DNA of 16,756 nt. Source: RXOA01 sp964547105. GTDB lineage: Bacteria; Bipolaricaulota; Bipolaricaulia; UBA7950; UBA9294. The stretch is taken from positions 1 to 16,756 of the forward strand of contig CAZJLO010000040.1 in NCBI GenBank assembly GCA_964547105.1, written 5' to 3'. The notes under the pieces are model-generated. The model was not told the DNA's origin, did not search any database, and saw nothing but the letters and a program-made list of their open reading frames with translations. The translations under genes and the position numbers were made by a program. Below are positions 1-5,792 of the stretch, piece after piece (position 1 is the first letter of the stretch; each line of letters begins with the position of its first letter).

Positions 1-2037
1 GGCAACCGGGAACGAACCGTCGGGTCCGGTCCACTGGTAGCTGCCGTCGAGTTCGGAAGCGAACGCGCTGACCGGGAGATGATCGCCGTCCTGCAACGTC
101 ATCGGGCGCATGACATCGAGGACCCACTGTGGCTGTTCCAGCTTTGTCCCGCCGCCGGTGGCGCTCTTCCACTCCGCCGGGACGTCCACGGCGACGATGT
201 TCTCCAACGCGGCATCCACGCCGGCGTTGTTCATCTGGACGATTTTCTCACCCTTGCGGCCGTAGCTCTTCTGAATTGCTTCCTTGAGGCGCGTCACGGC
301 TTCGTCGACCGGAAGCACTCCCGAGATCTTGAAGAACGCGGTTTGCATGATCATGTTGATCCGTCCGCCAAGACCGACGTCGCCGGCGATTCTCACCGCG
401 TCGATGATGTAGAACTTGAGGTTTTTCTCGGCGATCGTGCGCTTGAGTGCCGCGGGAAGCTTGTCGGACAACTCGCCCTGCGACCACGGGCAGTTCAGCA
501 CGAATGCGCCGCTCGTCTTGATGCCGGCAAGCAGATCATACTTGTCAACGTATGCCGGATTGTGGCACGCGATGTAGTCGGCGTTCTGCACCAAATACGG
601 CGATTGGATCGGGCTCTTGCCGAACCTCAGGTGGGACACGGTGATGCCGCCGGACTTCTTGGAATCGTAGGCGAAGTACCCTTGTGCGTACAGATCAGTG
701 TTGTCACCGATAATCTTGATCGCGTTCTTGTTGGCGCCGACGGTTCCGTCGGATCCGAGGCCCCAGAATTTGCACTGAATCGTTCCCTCGGGGGCGACAT
801 CGATCTCTTCCTTGAGCGGAAGCGACAGGTGGGTGACATCGTCTTCGATTCCTACGGTGAAATGATTCTTGGGGCTCGCGGTATTCAGGTTTTCGAGTGC
901 GGCATGAACCATTGCTGGGGTGAAATCCTTCGAGCCGAGTCCGTAGCGTCCGCCGACGATGACCGGCGTATCGCCCTTTTCCTGGAACACGGTGCACACA
1001 TCCTGATACAGCGGTTCTCCGAGACTGCCGGGTTCCTTAGTGCGATCGAGCACGACAATCTTCCGTGCGGTGTCCGGGAGGGCGGCAAGGAAGTGCTCCG
1101 TGGACCACGGGCGGTAGAGACGTACCTTCAGCAGGCCGACCTTCTCTCCTTGAGACACGAGGTAGTTGACCGTTTCTTCGGACACATCGCACGCCGACCC
1201 CATCAACACGAGGACGCGTTCCGCATCGGGAGCGCCGACATAGTCGAACAAGTTGTACGTACGCCCGGTCAGCTGCGCGACCTGTTTCATCGTCTCGGCG
1301 ACGATGGCCGGCGCCGCCAAGTAGTAGCGATTGGCCGCTTCCCGGTTCTGGAAATAAATATCCGGGTTCTGCGCCGTCCCGCGCAGATGCGGATGTTCGG
1401 GGTTCATCGCGCGCTTGCGGTATGTGGCCACGGCATCCCAGGGGACGATCTTTGCCATGTCTTCATAGGGGACGACATGAACCTTGGAGATCTCATGCGA
1501 CGTCCGGAAGCCGTCAAAGAAGTGGACGAACGGCACGTTTGTCTTCAGCGCAGACACATGGGCGACCATCGCCAAGTCCATGACTTCCTGAACGGAACCC
1601 GAAGCCAACTGTGCGAACCCCGTCTGCCGCGTTGCCATGACGTCGGAATGGTCCCCGAAGATTGACAGCGCGTGGCCGGCCACGGCCCGCGCGGACACAT
1701 GGAACACGCCGGGGAGTAGCTCGCCTGAGATCTTGTACATGTTGGGGATCATCAGCAGGAGCCCCTGCGATGCCGTGAAAGTGGTTGTCAGAGCACCCGC
1801 GGCCAGAGAACCGTGCACGGCGCCTGCCGCACCGGCTTCTGACTGCATTTCCGTGACCTGGAGAGGTTGACCGAACAGGTTTTTCCTCCCGTGGGCCGCC
1901 CAGCTGTCCGCTACCTCACCCATCGGCGAACTGGGCGTGATGGGATAGATCGCGGCAACGTCGCTGAATGCGTAGGCGACGTGCGCAGCGGCGGTGTTCC
2001 CATCGATCGTCTTCATCTGGTCCTGCCTTGCTGGCAT
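1..2037 (-). CDS. nifJ: Pyruvate:ferredoxin (flavodoxin) oxidoreductase, N-terminal 679 residues (partial)
   Basis: The enzyme oxidises pyruvate with CoA to acetyl-CoA, CO2 and reduced ferredoxin, using TPP and Fe-S clusters in the cytoplasm; it is the central acetyl-CoA step of anaerobes. The reading frame is open from 2037 to the left edge. The N-terminus carries the family signature IDGNTAAAHVAYAFSDVAAI followed by YPITPSSPM (residues 31-39), and the pyruvate-binding region around GHALSIFGDHSDVMA is visible. Domains I, II and the gamma/EKR-type region are present. The ferredoxin-like 4Fe-4S domain and the TPP domain, roughly 500 residues of a usual ~1,170-1,200, lie outside the window. The start at 2037 is chosen because AGGAGG lies seven bases upstream; an in-frame ATG at 2016 matches many family starts but has a poorer ribosome-binding site. 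The gene has its own promoter and diverges from the peptide/HD-GYP operon. Confidence 0.97.
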   Translation of the reverse strand, partial: MPARQDQMKTIDGNTAAAHVAYAFSDVAAIYPITPSSPMGEVADSWAAHGRKNLFGQPLQVTEMQSEAGAAGAVHGSLAAGALTTTFTASQGLLLMIPNMYKISGELLPGVFHVSARAVAGHALSIFGDHSDVMATRQTGFAQLASGSVQEVMDLAMVAHVSALKTNVPFVHFFDGFRTSHEISKVHVVPYEDMAKIVPWDAVATYRKRAMNPEHPHLRGTAQNPDIYFQNREAANRYYLAAPAIVAETMKQVAQLTGRTYNLFDYVGAPDAERVLVLMGSACDVSEETVNYLVSQGEKVGLLKVRLYRPWSTEHFLAALPDTARKIVVLDRTKEPGSLGEPLYQDVCTVFQEKGDTPVIVGGRYGLGSKDFTPAMVHAALENLNTASPKNHFTVGIEDDVTHLSLPLKEEIDVAPEGTIQCKFWGLGSDGTVGANKNAIKIIGDNTDLYAQGYFAYDSKKSGGITVSHLRFGKSPIQSPYLVQNADYIACHNPAYVDKYDLLAGIKTSGAFVLNCPWSQGELSDKLPAALKRTIAEKNLKFYIIDAVRIAGDVGLGGRINMIMQTAFFKISGVLPVDEAVTRLKEAIQKSYGRKGEKIVQMNNAGVDAALENIVAVDVPAEWKSATGGGTKLEQPQWVLDVMRPMTLQDGDHLPVSAFASELDGSYQWTGPDGSFPVA

Positions 2038-2097
2038 GGGGATGCCTCCTAAGAATTGGCGTTTGGAAGTCACGTATTGGCTTCGCGATGTGCGCTG

Positions 2098-2126
2098 ATT
2101 GTAGCGATGCCCTCCGGTCTTCACAA
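2098..2126 (-). promoter_or_regulatory. Sigma70-type promoter of nifJ
   Basis: On the minus strand TTGTGA (2126-2121) is followed by exactly 17 bases and TACAAT (2103-2098). The -10 matches consensus at five of six positions and the -35 at four. The predicted start near 2091 gives a leader of about 54 bases ending in a strong AGGAGG site. Confidence 0.6.
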
Positions 2127-2177
2127 CGCGGGGTGCGGTTTGCCCAACGGTGCGTCGGGCAGAGAGATACGGATGAT

Positions 2178-2194
2178 CCGGAAGGTGACTCCGG
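2178..2194 (+). other. Small perfect hairpin in the nifJ/peptide intergenic region
   Basis: CCGGA and TCCGG form a five-base-pair stem around a seven-base loop. The 331-base stretch 2038-2368 holds no convincing gene. Besides this hairpin it holds the nifJ promoter and a possible peptide-operon promoter with its leader. No known riboswitch could be recognised here. The hairpin lies upstream of the proposed plus-strand promoter and so may be a DNA-level site or chance. Confidence 0.3.
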
Positions 2195-2216
2195 CGGCAA
2201 GTGCCAGTCGCGTTCC

Positions 2217-2245
2217 TTGATCTCGTGTCGCGCGGCAGCTACCCT
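2217..2245 (+). promoter_or_regulatory. Possible promoter of the repeat-peptide/HD-GYP operon
   Basis: TTGATC (2217-2222), a 17-base spacer and TACCCT (2240-2245). The -35 matches four of six consensus positions and the -10 only three, so this rests mainly on the spacing, which equals that of the other promoters in the window. It would give a leader of about 117 bases before the ATG at 2369. Confidence 0.35.
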
Positions 2246-2368
2246 TTGCGACAAGAGGATAGGTGCAGAAGGGATGAGAATTTGGTTGCTTTGTAGAGGA
2301 GCTGTCTAAGAGAGCGGCGGACAAGGCAGAATCTTCTTACTTCGCACGTCAAATGAGGAGGAAGGCTC

Positions 2369-2605
2369 ATGAAGAGGATCACCAAGGCGCTTCTGGTCCT
2401 GACACTTGTGTTGTCGCTTTTCGTTTCCATCAGCACAGCGGTTTCCGCAAAGCCGATCCATGTCCCTGGAGGCATGCGCGCTCTGACGTCGCCGATTCAT
2501 GTCCCCGGCGGCATGGCGAGTGTTCATTCGCCGGTTCATGCTCCTGGCGATTTGACTGTGCAAACTCTATCCTCACCCATCCATGTGCCAGGGGGAATGC
2601 AGTAG
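2369..2605 (+). CDS. Small secreted protein with four PIHVPGGM-type repeats (putative multi-copy peptide precursor)
   Basis: This 78-residue protein is not a family I recognise. Residues 1-27 are a textbook Sec signal peptide: MKRITK, a long leucine/valine-rich core, then AVSA before the predicted signal peptidase I cut. The mature part, about 51 residues, consists almost only of repeats: PIHVPGGM at 29-36 and 42-49, PVHAPGDL at 55-62 and PIHVPGGM at 70-77, with spacings of 13, 13 and 15 residues. It has no cysteine and no other domain. GAGGAGG (2355-2361) sits seven bases before the ATG, so translation should be strong. The cupin-HD-GYP gene starts 34 bases downstream with no terminator between them, which suggests one transcript. 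Possible roles are a signal-peptide precursor, a histidine-based metal binder or an envelope peptide; the sequence does not decide. Confidence 0.8.
   Translation: MKRITKALLVLTLVLSLFVSISTAVSAKPIHVPGGMRALTSPIHVPGGMASVHSPVHAPGDLTVQTLSSPIHVPGGMQ
2453..2599 (+). repeat. Four in-frame peptide-coding repeats, P-[IV]-H-x-P-G-x-[ML]
   Basis: The copies lie at 2453-2476, 2492-2515, 2531-2554 and 2576-2599. Three encode the identical octapeptide PIHVPGGM, yet differ at synonymous sites: Ile is ATC or ATT, Val GTC or GTG, the second Pro CCT, CCC or CCA, and the Gly codons vary. The third copy has diverged to PVHAPGDL. The peptide is conserved better than the DNA, which argues for selection on the peptide rather than recent DNA duplication. 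Confidence 0.85.
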
Positions 2606-2639
2606 AGCAGTTCCTGCTGGCCCGGTCGGAGGTTGAAGG

Positions 2640-3545
2640 GTGAGAGACGGGCTGCATATCGGAAAGAGCGGAGAGACCAGAGAGACAGCCGGTAAGAAAT
2701 CGACCACGATCGAGCTGCTTGCGCGGCGAGGATCGGTGGAGGTTATTCGCCAGCGGATCGAAGCTGGCAAGATGTTCTACCTTGATGAGGTCAGCGAATG
2801 GGAGGGGTTCGAGTTCCTCTATCTGCTCTCTGGCCTCCTTCTATTGCGCGACGGAGACGACGAAGTCGACTTGTTGCCGGGTGACTATATCTACCATCGC
2901 GGGCTTCCCGAGCGTGCCTATTTCCGGGTCATCGAGGAATCATCGCTGCTTCTGGTCGCATCACCGCCAAGCTACCACATGATGCGGGATGAGATTCAGG
3001 AGATGATGGCCCTGGCCAGGTCGGTTGAGGAAAAGGACGCGGACACCGAAGGCCACTGTCGGCGGATTGAGGGGTTGTCGCTTCGCACCGGCGAACGGCT
3101 GCACATGAGCGATGACGAGCTCACAGCACTCTCCAACGCGGCGTACCTTCACGACATCGGCAAGGTTCGCGTACCGCTTGAGATCCTCAACAAGCCGGAC
3201 GCGCTCGATCCTGATGAGCTCGTCGAGATGCAGAAACATCCCATGCACGGACGCGAGATGCTTTCCAGGACCGAATCACTGCGCGGTGCGGCGGAAATGG
3301 TTGCCGCCCATCATGAACGAGTGGACGGGGCGGGATATCCTTTTGGCTGGAAGGGTGAGGAGATCCCTCTTGGGGCACGAGTCATCGCCGTCGTCGATTC
3401 CTACGACGCGATGATCACGGATCGCCCGTACCACCGAGCAATCAGTCGTGACGAGGCGTGCGACGAACTCAGGCGTCATGCGGGAACCCAATTCGATCCG
3501 AGGGTTGTTGAGGCGTTCTTGGAGGTTCTCCGCGATGGCTCATGA
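2640..3545 (+). CDS. Cupin-HD-GYP protein, putative cyclic di-nucleotide phosphodiesterase
   Basis: This 301-residue cytoplasmic protein has an N-terminal cupin-like beta-barrel (about 43-112, including LLPGDYIYHRG at 78-88) joined to an HD-GYP domain (about 130-298). HD-GYP domains hydrolyse cyclic di-GMP, and some act on 3',3'-cGAMP, using a two- or three-metal site. The visible ligand motifs are HDIGK (171-175), KHPMHG (199-204), HHERVDGAGYP (224-234) and DSYDAM (253-258), so the site looks intact. Cupin barrels commonly bind small ligands or metals, suggesting an input domain; that is inference. The start is GTG at 2640, chosen for GGAGG (2628-2632) seven bases upstream. The gene follows the secreted repeat peptide and overlaps the next small membrane protein gene by 11 bases, so all three are probably co-expressed. 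Degradation of c-di-GMP is likely but not proven by sequence. Confidence 0.9.
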   Translation: MRDGLHIGKSGETRETAGKKSTTIELLARRGSVEVIRQRIEAGKMFYLDEVSEWEGFEFLYLLSGLLLLRDGDDEVDLLPGDYIYHRGLPERAYFRVIEESSLLLVASPPSYHMMRDEIQEMMALARSVEEKDADTEGHCRRIEGLSLRTGERLHMSDDELTALSNAAYLHDIGKVRVPLEILNKPDALDPDELVEMQKHPMHGREMLSRTESLRGAAEMVAAHHERVDGAGYPFGWKGEEIPLGARVIAVVDSYDAMITDRPYHRAISRDEACDELRRHAGTQFDPRVVEAFLEVLRDGS

Positions 3546-3729
3546 GAGCGATGTTCGTGGAACTTGGGTTCGGAGAGTGTTGTTCCACGGGCTGCGGCTG
3601 ATCCCCCTGGGAATGGCGGTCGGGCTCGCGATCGGATTCGCGTTTGCCGATCCGTGGATCGGGCTCGCGATCGGCAGCGGATTCGGCGCTGTGTGGACCG
3701 TGATCTTCGCGCTTCAGACGCGAGTTTGA
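3535..3729 (+). CDS. Small two-helix glycine-rich membrane protein
   Basis: This 64-residue protein has a short basic N-terminus (VRGTWVRRVLFHGLR) and then two hydrophobic segments, about residues 20-38 and 41-60, rich in small residues. GLAIG occurs twice, 13 residues apart, suggesting that a helix was duplicated to make the hairpin. The start at 3535 is set by GGAGG (3521-3525) nine bases upstream; the frame stays open to an ATG at 3448, but that lies deep inside the HD-GYP gene and lacks such a site. It overlaps the HD-GYP stop by 11 bases, which suggests translational coupling. I recognise no family. A role as a membrane partner of the HD-GYP protein or of the exported peptide is conjecture from position only. 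Confidence 0.7.
   Translation: MAHESDVRGTWVRRVLFHGLRLIPLGMAVGLAIGFAFADPWIGLAIGSGFGAVWTVIFALQTRV
3620..3674 (+). repeat. 16-base direct repeat inside the small membrane protein gene
   Basis: TCGGGCTCGCGATCGG occurs at 3620-3635 and again at 3659-3674, an offset of 39 bases (13 codons, in frame). It encodes the repeated GLAIG core of the two membrane helices and contains the palindrome CGATCG. Confidence 0.8.
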
Positions 3730-3738
3730 ACAAGAAAG

Positions 3739-3773
3739 CCCCTCGGAAACGCCATATCGACGCATCCGAGGGG
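3739..3773. terminator. Hairpin between convergent genes, candidate bidirectional terminator
   Basis: CCCCTCGGA (3739-3747) pairs perfectly with TCCGAGGGG (3765-3773) around a 17-base loop. On the minus strand the stem is followed by CTTTCTTGTT, a moderately T-rich tail suited to ending the cpgS-like transcript. On the plus strand the tail is poor in T. The position, between two converging transcription units, supports termination. A second palindrome, GATCCGGATC, lies at 3799-3808. Confidence 0.6.
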
Positions 3774-3813
3774 AATGAATCTCTCACCTTGTGTTGCTGA
3801 TCCGGATCCGAGC

Positions 3814-5124
3814 CTAGTACCTCTCGAGAACCTCGTCGAGCGTTGGCGTTCCGATCTCCTGGAGTTCGTAGCGAACTCGCGTTGCCGGAACATTGAACGT
3901 CAGCAGGCGAGTCAGATCAATCGGTGTTCCGATGACCACGGCGTCGCACTTGACGCGGTTCACCGTTTCCTGAAGGTCTTGGACCTGCTTGTCACCGTAG
4001 CCCATCGCCGGGAGGAGCTGCCCGATCTTCGGATAGCGGCGGTACGTCTCGGAGATTGACTCCACTGTGTACGGTCGTGGGTCAATGATGTGGGACGCCC
4101 CGCATCGATGTGCGGCAATCGTTCCGGCGCCGAAGCGCATCTCGCCGTGGGTCAGCGTGGGGCCGTCTTCGATGACCAACACGTCTTTGCCGCGGATGAT
4201 CTCGGGGTTGTCGACCGTGATCGGAGACGCGGCTTCGATCACGATCGCGTTCGGATTCAGCTCGCTCACGTTCTCGCGAAGGAAACGGATATCGTCGAGC
4301 GACGCGGTGTCCACTTTGTTGATGACAATGACATCCGCGGCTCGAACATTGACTGCACTCGGATAATAGAGGAGTTCGTGTCCGGCCCGGTGGGGGTCGA
4401 CGACGACGATCGACAGATCCGGCGCGTAGAACGAGAAGTCGTTGTTGCCGCCGTCCCAGATGATGATGTCCGCCTCGGACTCAGCCGCGCGCAGGATCTT
4501 CTCGTAATCGACGCCGGCGTAGACGATGGTTCCGTTGTCGATGTGCGGCTCGTACTCTTCCCGCTCCTCGATCGTGCACTTGTGGCGGTCCAGATCATCG
4601 TAGGTTTCGAACCGCTGCACTTCCTGCTCAACCAAATTCCCGTAGGGCATCGGATGTCGGATGACGGCAAGCTTCTTCCCCTTGTTGCGGAGGATCTCGG
4701 TGACCCGCCGGGTAGTCTGGCTCTTGCCGGAACCGGTGCGTGTTGCAGTGATCGAGATCAGGGGCTTGACCGACTTGATCATTGTCTGTGCGGTTCCCAT
4801 CAACATGAAGTCGGCCCCGGCAGCGTTGACCAGAGCAGAACGTTCCATCACGAGCTGGTTGGTGACGTCGCTGTAGGCGAACACAACCAGGTCGATGTTC
4901 TTTTCCTTGATCAGCTGCTCCAGGTTGTCCTCGGATTCGATCGGAATTCCGTTGGGATACTGACTGCCGGCAAGCTCGGCTGGGTACATCCGTCCGTCGA
5001 TATCCGGAATTTGTGCTGCGGTGAATGCAACCACTTCGTAGTTGGGGTTGTCCCGGAGCGCCACATTGAAGTTGTGGAAATCCCGCCCGGCGGCTCCCAT
5101 GATCAACACACGCCTCTTCATCAT
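3814..5124 (-). CDS. cpgS: Cyclic 2,3-diphosphoglycerate synthetase-like P-loop GTPase
   Basis: This 436-residue cytoplasmic protein belongs to the family typified by archaeal cyclic 2,3-diphosphoglycerate synthetase, which makes the solute cDPG from 2,3-diphosphoglycerate with ATP. The N-terminal block MGAAGRDFHNFNVALRDNP (9-27) is a family hallmark. A P-loop RTGSGKSQT spans 129-137, and INKVDTA further on resembles a G4 (NKxD) motif. The length is typical of the family. The start at 5124 is chosen because AAGGAGG (5139-5133) sits eight bases upstream and the frame begins downstream of a near-consensus promoter; an upstream in-frame ATG at 5199 lies within that promoter's -35 region. Bacterial members are often annotated by homology alone, so the real product in this organism is uncertain. 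The neighbour pgsA-like is divergent. Confidence 0.85.
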   Translation of the reverse strand: MMKRRVLIMGAAGRDFHNFNVALRDNPNYEVVAFTAAQIPDIDGRMYPAELAGSQYPNGIPIESEDNLEQLIKEKNIDLVVFAYSDVTNQLVMERSALVNAAGADFMLMGTAQTMIKSVKPLISITATRTGSGKSQTTRRVTEILRNKGKKLAVIRHPMPYGNLVEQEVQRFETYDDLDRHKCTIEEREEYEPHIDNGTIVYAGVDYEKILRAAESEADIIIWDGGNNDFSFYAPDLSIVVVDPHRAGHELLYYPSAVNVRAADVIVINKVDTASLDDIRFLRENVSELNPNAIVIEAASPITVDNPEIIRGKDVLVIEDGPTLTHGEMRFGAGTIAAHRCGASHIIDPRPYTVESISETYRRYPKIGQLLPAMGYGDKQVQDLQETVNRVKCDAVVIGTPIDLTRLLTFNVPATRVRYELQEIGTPTLDEVLERY

Positions 5125-5169
5125 CCCATCTCCCTCCTTCGGCATTCCTGAAAGCCCGAAAGCTGGCGG

Positions 5170-5198
5170 ATTATAGCGATTGGCACGAAATCTGTCCA
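5170..5198 (-). promoter_or_regulatory. Near-consensus sigma70 promoter of the cpgS-like gene
   Basis: On the minus strand TGGACA (5198-5193), 17 bases, TATAAT (5175-5170): five of six at -35 and a perfect -10. The predicted start near 5163 gives a leader of about 39 bases with a strong ribosome-binding site. This is the best promoter in the window, so high expression is likely. Confidence 0.75.
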
Positions 5199-5210
5199 TG
5201 ATGACGAGGG

Positions 5211-5239
5211 TTGCCGTGGCGACCGATCCCCCCTACCAT
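5211..5239 (+). promoter_or_regulatory. Candidate promoter giving a nearly leaderless pgsA-like mRNA
   Basis: TTGCCG (5211-5216), a 17-base spacer and TACCAT (5234-5239), each four of six to consensus. The expected start near 5246 lies only about four bases before the ATG at 5250, and no Shine-Dalgarno sequence is present. The TTG at 5211 is therefore better read as the -35 than as a start codon. Confidence 0.5.
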
Positions 5240-5249
5240 CTTGTCCAAG

Positions 5250-5792
5250 ATGACCCTTGCGAATTGGATCACCCTTGGTCGCGCCATGTTCCTGATTCCA
5301 TGTGTGTGGATGTTGATCGCAGGGCGCGACGACTGGAGCGCTGGCTTGTTCGTGCTCGCGAGTGCAGGAGATGTCCTCGACGGCATGGTCGCTCGCGCCA
5401 GACACGAGGTCACTGCGTGGGGCAAGGCGCTTGATCCTCTAGTGGACAAGGCGGCGTACCTTGCCTTGTTCTGTACGCTCGCCGCGCTCGGCCGGCTTCC
5501 GATCTGGGTATTGGTGCTGTTCGCTCTTCCGCAGGTTCTTCTCGGAGTCGGAGCCCTCGTGCTGCGGTTGGACGCGGGGCTGGTTCAAGGAGCGCGCATC
5601 CCCGGAAAGGCGGCGGCGGCACTTACCTTCCTGTCGGCCCTTTTTCGTATTCAGCCGTGGTGGGCGTTTGGTCGCGACCTGGCGCTCTACGTCCTCTACG
5701 CAGCGATTGCCCTCACGTACTTGGCGACCGCGGACTACGCTAGAAGCGCCCTGCGGCTTCGGGCCAAGCGATCTCTTCATACGGATACGTAG
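5250..5792 (+). CDS. CDP-alcohol phosphatidyltransferase (PgsA-like)
   Basis: Integral membrane enzyme that transfers a phosphatidyl group from CDP-diacylglycerol to an alcohol; the usual product in bacteria is phosphatidylglycerol phosphate. The family motif D-x2-D-G-x2-A-R-x8-G-x3-D-x3-D is complete at residues 41-66 (D41, D44, G45, A48, R49, G58, D62, D66). About five to six hydrophobic helices follow. The length, 180 residues, is typical. The start at 5250 (MTLANWITLGR) matches family N-termini; the frame opens upstream at a TTG (5211) that coincides with a promoter element. The alcohol acceptor (glycerol phosphate, inositol phosphate or another) cannot be told from sequence. The 3' end overlaps the end of rluD on the other strand by 53 bases. 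Confidence 0.88.
   Translation: MTLANWITLGRAMFLIPCVWMLIAGRDDWSAGLFVLASAGDVLDGMVARARHEVTAWGKALDPLVDKAAYLALFCTLAALGRLPIWVLVLFALPQVLLGVGALVLRLDAGLVQGARIPGKAAAALTFLSALFRIQPWWAFGRDLALYVLYAAIALTYLATADYARSALRLRAKRSLHTDT

Noticed and set aside
79..1665. Long plus-strand open frame of 528 codons
   Set aside because: It is exactly antisense to conserved nifJ codons and shows no family motif; the base composition of nifJ explains it.
2165..2260. Possible cyclic di-AMP or cyclic di-GMP riboswitch
   Set aside because: Short pieces (a hairpin with GGTGAC loop and GGCAGCTACCC) recall known motifs, but the required core segments are missing and the region lies mostly upstream of the proposed promoter.
1968..2309. 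Open frame of 113 codons across the nifJ start
   Set aside because: It overlaps nifJ and its promoter on the other strand and has no homology signal.
2604..2617. Hairpin AGCAG-TTC-CTGCT between the peptide and HD-GYP genes
   Set aside because: Only five pairs and no T-run, so it does not separate the two genes; it could affect translation but evidence is lacking.
4090..5151. Plus-strand open frame of 353 codons
   Set aside because: Antisense shadow of the cpgS-like gene, whose protein has clear motifs.
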